64,000 nucleotides of DNA from Devosia sp. (GCF_028290625.1 NZ_JAQGJM010000008.1:62001-126000); one strand, 5' to 3'; counted from the first letter of the stretch, positions 39,496 to 48,036 are shown. A program made the numbers and translations. Notes: generated by a model not told the origin, from the letters alone.

Positions 39496-40773
39496 TTACT
39501 TTTCCTGCAGGCCTGAGCCAGCAGCGGCCTCGAGCATTGCAGCAGGAACTGGAATGGCGGCCCATTGCGATTCGACAGCGGCGATGCCGTCGGCAGCGGA
39601 GACGCGGCCATTGACGATGTCCTGGAGCGTGTTGGTCAGCAGATCCTGGGCTTCGCCCGACAATGGCGGATTTTTGGCTGAGGCGAACCCCGCGATCAGG
39701 GCCGGCCAGAAATGAGCGTTCTTTGCCTTCAGCTCAGGGTCGTCATAGGTCGCCGACCATACCGAGCCTATATTGTGTTCGACGAGGTTTCGTTTGGCAT
39801 TCTCCGGACCGGCGTAGGCCTTGATCCAGGCCCAGGCCGCGTCCTTGTCCTCGGTCGCGGTCGGGACGAACAGCTGCCACAGCGATAGCCATGGGAAGCC
39901 TTTGCCAGGAAATTTGGCCATGCCCCAATGGCCCTTGACCGGCGAGTCGTCGGCGTCGAGGCTATTGGTGATGAAGCTGGGATAGGTGATGGTCATGGCC
40001 ACCTTCTGATCCTTGAACAGCTGATGGGCTTCGTCGAAAGTCAGTGCCGTGCCCTTGGCAGGCAGGTACTTCCACAGCGCGGCGATTTCTTCGGCCGCGG
40101 CGGTCGCGGCTGGGACGTCCAGCGAATACTTGCCATCCTTGGACACGTAAGTGCGGGCATAACCGGAAAAGAAGAAGCCGCCGATCTGTTCGGGACTGCC
40201 GGTGGGGTGGCTGAAACAGGCGACGTCGGCGTTGGCGGCGATGATCTTGTCGCAAGCGGCCGCGACATCTGACCAGCTGGCAAAGTCGGGGGATATGCCC
40301 GCCTTCTCGAACATGTCCTTATTGAAGATCAGCCCGTAGGCATCCACGCCATAGGGGATACCGATAGACTTGCCGCCGACGAACTCCGAGCGGCCCGGTG
40401 ACAGCAGCCCCGGGATCATGCCCTGGGCGTAGTTGTCCTTGGCGATGTAGTCGTCCAGGGGCGCAAAGTAGGAATAGACGTCGGACAGATAATAGCCGCC
40501 GCTCATGACGTCATACTGGTTGGTGCCAGAGATCAGATCGGTGGTGTTGTTCTGCCGCAGTACCGCCCAGGGGAATGCCGAAATCTGAACGTCCGTGCCG
40601 GTAGCGGCCTTAAAGTCCGCGGCAACTTCGGCTGCGGCCTTGTCGTAGGTTCCCGATTCCATCACCGAGAAATTCAGTTCGGCAGCCATAGCGCTGCTGG
40701 CGAGAAGGATGGCGGCGGTCGAGATAACCGCCATTGTGGTTGCTGCTTTCGTCCTTTTAGTCGTGGGGTACAT
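39496..40773 (-). CDS. ABC importer periplasmic binding protein
   Basis: 425 residues with a signal peptide (TTMAVISTAAILLASSAMA) and a SBP_bac_1-type sugar/polyol-binding fold (LISGTNQYDVMSGGYYLSD, IPYGVDAYGLIFNKDMFEKAG). It is the first gene of the operon. ATG 40773 has GGGAG 7 bases upstream. Despite the sugar-type fold, the two amidohydrolases in the operon suggest the ligand carries an amide or N-acyl group. Confidence 0.92.
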   Translation of the reverse strand: MYPTTKRTKAATTMAVISTAAILLASSAMAAELNFSVMESGTYDKAAAEVAADFKAATGTDVQISAFPWAVLRQNNTTDLISGTNQYDVMSGGYYLSDVYSYFAPLDDYIAKDNYAQGMIPGLLSPGRSEFVGGKSIGIPYGVDAYGLIFNKDMFEKAGISPDFASWSDVAAACDKIIAANADVACFSHPTGSPEQIGGFFFSGYARTYVSKDGKYSLDVPAATAAAEEIAALWKYLPAKGTALTFDEAHQLFKDQKVAMTITYPSFITNSLDADDSPVKGHWGMAKFPGKGFPWLSLWQLFVPTATEDKDAAWAWIKAYAGPENAKRNLVEHNIGSVWSATYDDPELKAKNAHFWPALIAGFASAKNPPLSGEAQDLLTNTLQDIVNGRVSAADGIAAVESQWAAIPVPAAMLEAAAGSGLQEK

Positions 40774-40843
40774 GATGTGGCTCCCTGCCATTTCGCTCAC
40801 CGCGCCCGATCTGGCTTCGATAACCCTCACCGAACCTGCCCGG

Positions 40844-40872
40844 TTGTCAGACATTCAGAATATGTGTATAAA
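40844..40872 (+). promoter_or_regulatory. Promoter with GntR-type operator before the PLP gene
   Basis: TTGTCA at 40844-40849, a 17-base spacer, and TATAAA at 40867-40872 form a good sigma-70 promoter. The palindrome TGTCAGACA (40845-40853) overlaps the -35. The same motif (TGTCTGACA) recurs before the GntR gene, so it is probably that regulator's binding site. Confidence 0.65.
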
Positions 40873-40920
40873 TTTATCCAGTGGTCAAGCGCCATCGCGA
40901 AAATCTACGGAGAAATACTC

Positions 40921-42012
40921 ATGGCTGACATCGTCAGCGGCAATTCCATGTGGCGCTATATGGACTTACTTCCCAATGCCTACCCCCGCCCGGTGAGTCT
41001 GGGAGAGGGCCTGACGCCGCTGGTCAGCAGCGGCCTGCTGCCGGGAATGGACCTCCGCTGGAAGGATGAGACCCGCAATCCGACGGGTTCGCACAAGGAT
41101 CGCGCTCTGTCGCTTGCGGCGACCGACGCCCGGGCCAAGGGCGCACGAACCATGGTGGTTGTGTCGGCAGGCTCGACCGGTCTTTCAAACGCGGCCTATG
41201 CCGCCCGCGCCGGCCTGGGCAGTGTCGCCGTCATGTCGGCAGGCGCGCAGCGCGAACGTATCTATCCGCTGCAAGCGCTCGGCTCCAGGCTTGTCGTTGT
41301 CGATGCCGGCATCGATCAATTGATCGAGGCGGTGACGGCCCTGGCCGGCCGCGACGGCATTTACGTCGCCTCGACCACGCAATCGGCCAATGCTGTGCAG
41401 GCCGAAGCGGCCCGCACGATCGCCTATGAATTGGTGGACGACCTGGGCACCGCCCCCGATGTGCTGGTGGTACCGGTCGGCGGCGGCGGCACGCTGGGGG
41501 CCATTCATCGGGGGTTCGTGCAACTGTTGCAGAACGGCAGGATCGCCAGGCTTCCCAGGCTGATCGCAGTCGTGCCGTCGCGGTTCGACGCGTTGAAGAG
41601 GGCGTTCGAAGCGGGAATTGAGACGGAGGAAGTATTCTTTGCCATGGCCGCCCCGGCCGGTGGACCCACGGTGCTCAACAAGATCGCCCATGGTCATCCT
41701 CCCGACGGGATGGAGGCGCTCCGCGCCCTGCGCGAGAGCAAGGGGCTGGTTTACAGCTTCGACGATGATGAGGCGATGTTGGCTGTCGGCGAGATCGGGG
41801 CCAGTGATGGTCTTTACTTCGAGCCATCCACCGCGATCCTGCTTCCTGCGTTGCGCGCGATGGCGCGCGATGGCGTTATTGTCGCCGGGCAAACCGTGGT
41901 TGCACTGGGGTGTGGGTCGGGGTTTCGCGAGACCAGCGTTCTTCTCGATGTGGTGCCGCTTGCCATTGAGGCGGCGACTATGTCCACTCTCGCCGATATT
42001 CTGGCACGGTAG
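40921..42012 (+). CDS. Threonine-synthase-like PLP-dependent enzyme
   Basis: 363 residues, fold-type II PLP family. The PLP Lys is in NPTGSHKDRALSLA, the Ser/Gly substrate loop is SAGSTGLSNAAYAA, and the phosphate loop is VPVGGGGTLG; the C-terminal AGQTVVALGCGSGF is threonine-synthase-like. ATG 40921 has GGAGAA 7 bases upstream. It heads a unit divergent from the importer operon, with an MBL hydrolase 5 bases downstream. It likely acts by beta- or gamma-elimination on an amino-acid intermediate, which I cannot identify. Confidence 0.85.
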   Translation: MADIVSGNSMWRYMDLLPNAYPRPVSLGEGLTPLVSSGLLPGMDLRWKDETRNPTGSHKDRALSLAATDARAKGARTMVVVSAGSTGLSNAAYAARAGLGSVAVMSAGAQRERIYPLQALGSRLVVVDAGIDQLIEAVTALAGRDGIYVASTTQSANAVQAEAARTIAYELVDDLGTAPDVLVVPVGGGGTLGAIHRGFVQLLQNGRIARLPRLIAVVPSRFDALKRAFEAGIETEEVFFAMAAPAGGPTVLNKIAHGHPPDGMEALRALRESKGLVYSFDDDEAMLAVGEIGASDGLYFEPSTAILLPALRAMARDGVIVAGQTVVALGCGSGFRETSVLLDVVPLAIEAATMSTLADILAR

Positions 42013-42017
42013 CGACA

Positions 42018-42755
42018 ATGCGAATTAGCGATCACTGGCACCAAATCCTGGGCACCTGCGGGGAACAGCTGCTCTCGGCGGCGACCGATTGCAACGCCTT
42101 CGCGCTGGAAACCGACAATGGACTTGTGCTTTTCGACGCCGGAGCCGGGCAGCATGCGGCCGTCCAGACCCGCGCCTTCGCGGCGGCCGGATTTCCAGGC
42201 GGTCCGACGCATATGTTTCTCACCCATGCACATGCGGACCATGCCGGTGGCGCAGCGGACATCAAGGAGCGCTACGGGGCCACGCTGTACGCTGGCCCGC
42301 TGACCGCTCAATGGCTCGGCGCGGCCGATGAGGCAAAGGTCAGTCTCCCAGCGGCGCGCCGTGCCGGCGTCTACCCGCAGTCCTATGTCTACCGCGCTGC
42401 CGAAACCGACCGGATCGTGCACCAGGGCGCAGTGCTGAGCATCGGCGGTGTTGAAATTCGGGCATTGACCACGCCCGGCCATAGCGCCGACCATTTCAGC
42501 TATCTCGTCCGCAAAGGCGGCATCACGACACTGATTGCGGGCGATGCGATATTTTCGGGCGGCAAGGTCGTGCTGCAGGATACCTGGGATTGTTCCGTAG
42601 CCCAAACGTGCCAGACCATCCGGTCTCTTTTCGCCCTCGACTTCAATGCCCTTTTTGCCGGACACGGTCCTTTCGTTCTGGATAACGGGAAGGCTCATGT
42701 TGCGGCGGCCATGGAGCGGGTTGACAGTTTACTACCCCCGCTGAATTTGCTCTGA
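42018..42755 (+). CDS. MBL-fold metallo-hydrolase
   Basis: 245 residues: the metal motif THAHADHAGG, His in TTPGHSADHFSYL, Asp in IAGDAIFSGG, and the last His in FAGHGPFVLDN. This is the glyoxalase-II-like metallo-beta-lactamase fold. It follows the PLP gene by 5 bases and is presumably co-transcribed. It probably hydrolyses a (thio)ester or lactone intermediate. Confidence 0.87.
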   Translation: MRISDHWHQILGTCGEQLLSAATDCNAFALETDNGLVLFDAGAGQHAAVQTRAFAAAGFPGGPTHMFLTHAHADHAGGAADIKERYGATLYAGPLTAQWLGAADEAKVSLPAARRAGVYPQSYVYRAAETDRIVHQGAVLSIGGVEIRALTTPGHSADHFSYLVRKGGITTLIAGDAIFSGGKVVLQDTWDCSVAQTCQTIRSLFALDFNALFAGHGPFVLDNGKAHVAAAMERVDSLLPPLNLL

Positions 42756-42795
42756 CGAGCGTACGATATTGCCAATCTGGCCAATGCAGACTAGC

Positions 42796-42804
42796 TGTCT
42801 GACA
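42796..42804. promoter_or_regulatory. GntR-type operator
   Basis: TGTCTGACA, a perfect TGTC-N-GACA palindrome 20 bases before the GntR start. It matches the site overlapping the PLP-gene promoter. It lies within a wider inverted repeat CAGAC ... GTCTG. Confidence 0.6.
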
Positions 42805-42823
42805 ATCTGAAAGGGAGCAAGTT

Positions 42824-43510
42824 TTGGCACTTCAGCCCGTCGTCAAATTCACGAGCGCGCAGACCGCGGCGAACCAGCTTCTGGGGATGATCCGCTCGGG
42901 GACCTGGAAATTAGGCGACTCCCTGCCATCAGAGAAGGAGCTCGCCGAGAGTCTTAGCGTAGGCCGCTCGACGGTGCGCGAAGCACTGCAGAATCTGGTT
43001 GCCCTCAATGTGGTGGAGGTTTCCGCAGGTCACCGGACTGTCGTGAAATCGCCGACGCCTGCGGAGCTGTTTCGCACCGACGTGATCGGCTTTCTCATCA
43101 ACGACACGCTTGCCGCGGAAATGCTGGAGGCGCGGGTCATGATCGAACCCGATTGCGTCAGGCTGGCGGCCGAGCGGGCCACGGAAAAGGATCTGGCCGC
43201 GATCGAGCAACTGCTGCAGGAGCATGAGCTTCTGCACAATCAGGACAAGCCCGTGTCCGAATACGGTGCGCGGTTTCACATCCAACTGGCGGAGGCCTCG
43301 CACAACCGCGTTGCGGCGTCCTTCATGTCCTCGATTCTGCACATCATGAAGGAACGAGGGCGGAGAATCGACTCGGTTCCCAATGCCCGGCGCAAGGAAA
43401 TCGACGATCACCGTGCCATCTTCGAGTTGGTGAAAGCCCACAAAGGCCAGGAAGCTGCGACCGCGATGCGCGATCATATTCTGGAATGGTCGAACACGTA
43501 TTTCGACTGA
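42824..43510 (+). CDS. GntR/FadR-family regulator with FCD domain
   Basis: 228 residues. The N-terminal winged helix is LGDSLPSEKELAESLSVGRSTVREALQNLVALNVVEV. The C-terminal FCD domain has metal-ligand candidates in MIEPDCVRLAAERA, YGARFHIQLAEASHN and DDHRAIFELVKAH. TTG start, with GGGAG upstream. It probably represses the divergent importer and PLP/MBL genes and is relieved by the imported compound or a product. Confidence 0.9.
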   Translation: MALQPVVKFTSAQTAANQLLGMIRSGTWKLGDSLPSEKELAESLSVGRSTVREALQNLVALNVVEVSAGHRTVVKSPTPAELFRTDVIGFLINDTLAAEMLEARVMIEPDCVRLAAERATEKDLAAIEQLLQEHELLHNQDKPVSEYGARFHIQLAEASHNRVAASFMSSILHIMKERGRRIDSVPNARRKEIDDHRAIFELVKAHKGQEAATAMRDHILEWSNTYFD

Positions 43511-43578
43511 CCACCTTGGTGAGCGCCCGGATCAGCAGGTGCCGCCTCGCGATCGGAGGAGCTGCAGGAAGAGCTCTC

Positions 43579-44102
43579 TCAGGTACCCGAGAGAGAAAGA
43601 AAGACCCGCAACAAATTTGCTCTGATCAACTCTGCCGCAAGCTTGTCGTCGCGCTGCCGCAATGCCGCAACGATGGCGGCGTTTTCGGCAATGGCCACAT
43701 CGTGCACCATGGATAAGGGCACTGCCGGTCCCGGCCGGCGCCAGGCGACGGCGCGGCGGGCCGCGATGATTTCGCTGAAGACGAATTCGAGAAAGCTGTT
43801 ATGCGACAGCGCCACGATGGCGAAATGCAGCGCGTATTTGGCTTCCTTGAACTCCGACCAGCTTTTGGCCGCGCGCAACACATGGAGCTTGTCTTCCAGC
43901 GCTGACAGATCGTCATCGCTGGCGCGCTCGACCACGAGAGCGGCGAGCGCCGGCTCGAACAACAGGCGCGCTTCGAGCAGTTCATTGAGCTGACAGCGCG
44001 AGGCAGCCGAATCGACATTGTTATTGGCGGCTTTTGGTTCAGTAACAAAGCTGCCGCGACCGACATGGCGCTCGATCAGCCCTTCGGCGACCAGCCTTCG
44101 AG
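43579..44102 (-). pseudogene. GntR/FCD regulator lacking its DNA-binding start
   Basis: The reverse strand encodes RRLVAEGLIERHVGRGSF (wing of a GntR helix-turn-helix), then LNELLEARLLFEPALAALV and an FCD domain ending LIRANLLRVFLSLS. The recognition helices that should precede are missing. At 44098-44102 the match gives way to an unrelated gene end on the other strand. It is a 5'-truncated gene. Confidence 0.75.
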
Positions 44103-44219
44103 GCGGCGGTGCTCAAGGCCCTGACCGATGGCTTGCGTACTGGCGACATCGCGCAGAAGGGCGATACAGTCAGCGGCACGCGCGAGGCCGGCGATATCAT
44201 CGTCAATGCATTGAACTAG
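44098..44219 (+). pseudogene. Tail of an isopropylmalate/tartrate dehydrogenase-like gene
   Basis: The forward strand encodes FEAAVLKALTDGLRTGDIA, then GTREAGDIIVNALN and a stop. This is the C-terminal helix region of the isocitrate/isopropylmalate dehydrogenase family. Everything upstream is replaced by the GntR fragment, so a deletion has joined the two. Confidence 0.65.
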
Positions 44220-44232
44220 GCCGGAGAGTGCC

Positions 44233-44664
44233 ATGAGCGACACCAAGGCCAATGCACCCAATGGCGCCGAGGCCATGGTGCGCATGCTGCAACTGCACGG
44301 GGTCAAGCACGTGTTCGGGCTCTGCGGTGACACCAGCCTGCCGCTGTACGACGCGCTCTATCGCCTCGATCACGGCATCGAACACGTGCTGACCCGCGAC
44401 GAACGCAGCGCCTCCTACATGGCCGATGGCTATGCCCGCGTGTCGGGCCGGGTCGGCGTCTGCGAAGGCCCGAGCGGCGGCGGGGCGACCTATCTGTTGC
44501 CCGGACTGGCCGAAGCCAATGAATCCTCCGTACCTGTATTGGGCATTACCTCCGACGTGCCGGTGACCTCGCGCGGCCGCTATGGGCAGTGGGTGGCGAG
44601 GCTGGTGCAGGCCAATGTGGTGCAGCCGCTCGATGCAGGAACTCCTCGAGCATCACCGCAATAA
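44233..44664 (+). pseudogene. N-terminal fragment of a TPP-dependent enzyme
   Basis: ATG 44233 with GGAGAG upstream opens GAEAMVRMLQLHGVKHVFGLCGD, then LTRDERSASYMADGYARVSG, VCEGPSGGGATYLLPGLAEA and VPVLGITSDVP: the Pyr-binding domain of the acetolactate-synthase family with its conserved Glu shifted into DERSA. The match ends at about 44580. The central and PP domains are gone. It starts 13 bases after the dehydrogenase stop, so the two were once an operon. Confidence 0.8.
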
Positions 44665-44722
44665 GCGGTTCATCGTCGACAACAAGGACGCGCAAGCCAA
44701 CAAGCGCTGGAACGTCGCGCAT
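44634..44722 (-). pseudogene. N-terminal stub of a response regulator
   Basis: The reverse strand from ATG 44722, behind GGTGGAGGAG, encodes MRDVPALVGLRVLVVDDEP and then LIAVMLEEFL, the first strand and helix of a receiver domain. It then runs into the truncated TPP gene at about 44634. The phospho-acceptor Asp is lost. Confidence 0.65.
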
Positions 44723-45151
44723 GATCGCTCCTCCACCCTAAAAGTTAATAAAACTCTGTGTGTGGGTAGGTTTCAAGATTGCGTACGGATTCGGACCGTC
44801 CCACCAAACCTCGATCGCCGGACACGACGATAAAAACTAAGCTTTAAACCATAGCAGAACCCTGAATGTTGAACCACGTCACGTTTGGCACGACCTGACG
44901 GGATCACCATGGGCCACGAACTCATTAGTCGACGGCGGCGGCCGGGACCCCGCGCACATCCGCCTCGTGTTCCGGCTTGGCCGTGTAGTCCAGCGCCGCG
45001 GCCAGGCGCTTGTCCCGCCTCTGCATGCTACTGAAGGCCGGCAGGAACTTCGTCCCAGGGGCAGGCCGCAGGCCCGCGCCGCAGCCTATGTTCCGGCTGG
45101 GCGAGATTGACCGGGGAAAGTAACCCCAAATCCGGGGGAGAAAAATACAGG
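44723..45151. other. Gap between the scar and the integrase
   Basis: About 430 bases. A reverse frame at 44925-45200 is open but unconvincing. I see no second attachment site here; the left end of the integrated element is probably lost. Confidence 0.3.
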
Positions 45152-46579
45152 TTAAAAGCGTGGTTCGTAACGAGCGTAATCGATCCGGCTTTTGAGCCAT
45201 TTCAGATCGTAGAGCATGGGATCCATAGCATATGCGACATCAAGCTGATGTTCGACCGCTTCGCACCAAATCATCATGATCGGCCACTTGAAGTTGCGTC
45301 CGTCATGGAGGCTGTAGTGAGCGCGTGTCACGTCCCCGCTCTCTACACCCTCATTGTGGTCGAGGATCGCCTTAGTATCCGATCTTCGTAGCCCGAGCTC
45401 GGCTTCGCCGATGGTACCCAGAGTGCGTCTTACGTCGTGAGGGCTGGCGACGACGCCGGGCATTAGAAGAAGCGCTCTGGTAAGCACCGAGGGATTCATG
45501 TGGGTTACGGGGCCGCCGGCTCGTTTCGGCCGGAACCCGGGGAATAGCCACGGACCCTCTGATCCCGAACCCGTGGCCAGCTGCATCGCCCTTTTCACCG
45601 AACCCCAGATAGCCGGGGGCAGGGGGATGACGTGGTTATGCTGCCGGCCGCGTTTCGAAGTTCCGGATTTCCGGCGTGCTGGCGGGATAGACCATAGGCC
45701 CCCGCCTTCGACTTCCTCGAAATGTGAAATCTTGGCGGAGATCACTGTAAGCCGACGTTGGGCGGTGTAGACCAGCAACTGCACGGCGAGACCGATTTGC
45801 TCTTCGAGCACGCCAGGCGACTTGGCGATGGCGAGAATGCGGCCCAGCTCGGCTAGAGAGGGAACGTACTTCTCTTCAGTCTCCTCTTCATCGCCTTCGG
45901 CTAGTGTGCGAACGGGCGCCTGCAGATCTGTCATCACCCCCGGCGTTACGCCGGATCTGCCGATTTGATCATCGCTGGCGAGAAACTTCCACATCGGGCG
46001 CAGCACACTGGCCAGGTGCTCGGCATGGCGTTCCGCACCGCGTCGATGGATTTTTGCGACAACCGTAGCCATGTCGATGCGGCTTATGTCACCGACGAGC
46101 TTCCTCTCCAAGGGCTTTAGCTCCGGAGCGCCAAGCATGCCCTTGTAGTCTGTCCAAGTCGCTTCCCTCCTGGTCCGCTTGACCTCACCGAGATACATGT
46201 TCTTTGCGGTCTCGAAATCCCACAACAGACGGACCGGCGTGGCTTTGGGCTCCGGTGCCTCAGCCTCGACTTTCTTGTACTCGACCTTTCGCGCGTGCAG
46301 CCACACTTCGTCGGGAATGCCTGTCGTGCGGATGAAAGCCTGGGCTTTGGACGCAACTTCGCGGGCTTCGGCGATGGACCAATCGTCGATGTCACCCATG
46401 TCCAACCGCGAATTCTTGCCCAGCCGCTTCCAGCGTATCTGCCACCTGGCGCTGGTTGCGCCGACGCGAATGCAGAGGCCTCGCTGGCGCGCATCGGTGA
46501 TCTCGTACCGCTCAGAACCCGCGTTGGAGTCGGTTTTTGCTCTCTTGACGGTTGTCGCGGTGATGTCGGTCTGGGGCAT
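45152..46579 (-). CDS. Tyrosine recombinase / phage-type integrase
   Basis: 475 residues. The N-terminal arm-binding region is like DUF4102 integrases (YEITDARQRGLCIRVGATS). The catalytic domain has Arg in YTAQRRLTVIS, the HDVRR box (ASPHDVRRTLGTIGEAELG), and a late His/Tyr region (VTRAHYSLHDGRNFKW) where the nucleophile Tyr should lie. The gene begins 160 bases from a tRNA-Met 3' fragment, the typical position for an integrase next to its attachment site. No other phage or ICE genes remain. Confidence 0.85.
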   Translation of the reverse strand: MPQTDITATTVKRAKTDSNAGSERYEITDARQRGLCIRVGATSARWQIRWKRLGKNSRLDMGDIDDWSIAEAREVASKAQAFIRTTGIPDEVWLHARKVEYKKVEAEAPEPKATPVRLLWDFETAKNMYLGEVKRTRREATWTDYKGMLGAPELKPLERKLVGDISRIDMATVVAKIHRRGAERHAEHLASVLRPMWKFLASDDQIGRSGVTPGVMTDLQAPVRTLAEGDEEETEEKYVPSLAELGRILAIAKSPGVLEEQIGLAVQLLVYTAQRRLTVISAKISHFEEVEGGGLWSIPPARRKSGTSKRGRQHNHVIPLPPAIWGSVKRAMQLATGSGSEGPWLFPGFRPKRAGGPVTHMNPSVLTRALLLMPGVVASPHDVRRTLGTIGEAELGLRRSDTKAILDHNEGVESGDVTRAHYSLHDGRNFKWPIMMIWCEAVEHQLDVAYAMDPMLYDLKWLKSRIDYARYEPRF

Positions 46580-46739
46580 TTGATTTGGTTTCGCTGGGAC
46601 GCCGTTGGGACGCCGGCGAAGAAACCACGCCTACCTCCTATTTCAAAGGGCCCGTCGACGAAGGTCCTTAACACTGAGCGAATACAAGGGTTTCGGCACC
46701 CGTAAATCGAGGTTAGAAACATCCGAGAAGGCGCAGACA

Positions 46740-46790
46740 CTCGGAATCATAATCCGTGTGTCCCCAGTTCAAATCTGGGCTTCGCTACCA
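46740..46790 (+). mobile_element. tRNA-Met 3' fragment, attachment-site remnant
   Basis: The sequence reads as the 3' half of an elongator tRNA-Met: anticodon loop ATCATAA with CAT, the T-arm CCCAG-TTCAAAT-CTGGG, and the acceptor strand CTTCGCTA with encoded CCA. The D-arm and 5' acceptor strand are absent upstream. Integrases that use tRNA genes leave such a duplicated 3' end at the far boundary of the element, so this marks the right end. The intact tRNA copy was not found in the window. Confidence 0.8.
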
Positions 46791-46819
46791 AAATTCCATT
46801 GAAAATCAATGACTTAAGA

Positions 46820-46846
46820 GGCTGGGTGACAACCCAGCCTTCTTCG
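46820..46846 (+). terminator. Terminator of the former tRNA-Met
   Basis: Perfect 8-base stem GGCTGGGT / ACCCAGCC with loop GACA, followed by TTCTTCGTTT. It lies 30 bases after the tRNA fragment, where a tRNA terminator is expected. Confidence 0.8.
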
Positions 46847-46901
46847 TTTAGCTTAGCACGCAACTAACACGCTGGTTTTTGAGGTCAATGATTTCAATGG
46901 C

Positions 46902-47057
46902 TTAGCGCTGTGCTTGCACGCTAAGTAGCACAATGGCAGCACGCGGCCAGGATTTTTCGCTGGCGATGACCACCCCGGTGCGCTTCTTGAGGCCGCCGAC
47001 CGGCAGGGGATGCAGTGCGCGGGGCGGCTTGGCGGGGGATGCGAGATCTTGGCTCAT
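46902..47057 (-). pseudogene. ABC permease truncated to 51 codons
   Basis: ATG 47057 overlaps the ATPase stop (ATGA) and opens MSQDLASPAKPPRALHPLP, ending SWPRAAIVLLSVQAQR. This looks like the cytoplasmic start and first membrane strand of a TauC/SsuC-type permease. It stops within an inverted repeat CTTAGCG/CGCTAAG (46901-46925), next to the tRNA terminator. The rest of the gene is missing, so the transporter cannot be complete from this locus. Confidence 0.65.
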
Positions 47058-47881
47058 GCCTGGGATCCTTCTGCGGTCGAGGTGTCCTGGGTGGCAAACA
47101 GCAGGTCGAGGCAACGCTGCTTGATGCTGACGAATTCAGGAGAGGTCACGACCGAGCGGTCGCGCGGGCGGGCCAGCGGGACCTCGAAGCGGTCGGCGAT
47201 GCGACCCGGACGCGGCGAGAGCACGCAGATTTCGTCGGAGAGAAAAACCGCTTCATCCACATCATGGGTGACGAACAGGACCGTGCGGTCGAAATCCTTC
47301 CACAGGGTCAGCAGCCATTCCTGCATCTTGAAGCGCGTCTGCGCATCGAGCGCCGCAAAGGGCTCGTCGAGCAGGATGACATCGTTGTTGCACAGCAGCG
47401 TGCGCAACAGCGCCGCGCGCTGCCGCATGCCGCCAGACAGGCTGCTGGGATAGTGCTGCTTGAACTTGCCCAGTCCATAGCGCTCCATCAGCGGTTCGGC
47501 GACGTCGCGGGCCTCTCGCCGGTCCATGCCCTGGATTTCGAGGCCATAGATGACGTTGTCGAGCACCGTGCGCCAAGGCAGCAGCAGGTCCTTCTGCAGC
47601 ATGTAGGACACGAGGCCCGCCCGGCCGGTAATGTCCTCTCCGTCCAGCAGCACGCTGCCGGAACTCGGCGCCAGCAAGCCGGCAAGGATGTTGAACAGCG
47701 TGGATTTGCCGCAACCGGATTGGCCGATGATGCTGACGAACTTGCCCGGCCTGATATCGAGGGAAATGTTGGAGATGGCCTGAACGGCTGGCGCCCCACG
47801 GCTCAGGAATTGATGCGATAGCGCCTCCAGCCTGAGCTTGGGCGTGGTGAGATCGGGCACGATCTGTGCGTGAACCGTCAT
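47054..47881 (-). CDS. ABC importer ATPase, NitT/TauT (SsuB) type
   Basis: 275 residues: Walker [12 protein letters not shown]-loop YMLQKDLLLPWRTVLDN, signature SLSGGMRQR, Walker B VILLDEPFAALD, switch His in FVTHDVDEA. The subfamily serves nitrate, sulfonate, taurine, pyrimidine or guanidine-type substrates. ATG 47881 has AAAGGA 6 bases upstream. It is preceded by a sigma-54 promoter, a ykkC-type riboswitch and a terminator, so its expression should need nitrogen limitation and ligand. No binding-protein gene is present and the permease is truncated. Confidence 0.92.
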   Translation of the reverse strand: MTVHAQIVPDLTTPKLRLEALSHQFLSRGAPAVQAISNISLDIRPGKFVSIIGQSGCGKSTLFNILAGLLAPSSGSVLLDGEDITGRAGLVSYMLQKDLLLPWRTVLDNVIYGLEIQGMDRREARDVAEPLMERYGLGKFKQHYPSSLSGGMRQRAALLRTLLCNNDVILLDEPFAALDAQTRFKMQEWLLTLWKDFDRTVLFVTHDVDEAVFLSDEICVLSPRPGRIADRFEVPLARPRDRSVVTSPEFVSIKQRCLDLLFATQDTSTAEGSQA

Positions 47882-47970
47882 TGCCGGTCCTTTCCTCGGG
47901 GAACAGAAAAAGGGCAATGCCAGGACCGCGCGGGCATATCGCACCGGCCGGGGCATCTTGTGATGACATC

Positions 47971-47993
47971 AAAAACTGCGCGGTAACCCACAG
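47971..47993 (-). terminator. Riboswitch expression-platform terminator (ABC unit)
   Basis: Reverse strand CTGTG ... CGCAG stem with an inner GG/CC pair, followed by five T. It lies between the riboswitch at 48037 and the ATPase start, where a ligand-controlled terminator would be expected. Confidence 0.55.
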
Positions 47994-48036
47994 AGAATCT
48001 CCCTTCGAAAGGCCGCGGTGGCCGTTCTTGGTTTGA

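Noticed and set aside
44925..45200. A 91-codon reverse frame after the integrase
   Set aside because: It overlaps the integrase end, has irregular composition and no ribosome site or family match.
46640..46790. A complete tRNA-Met gene
   Set aside because: The D-arm and the 5' acceptor strand that should pair with CTTCGCT are absent upstream; only the 3' half is present.
47262..47972. A 236-codon reverse frame overlapping the ABC ATPase in another phase
   Set aside because: The ATPase frame has all nucleotide-binding motifs; this one has none.
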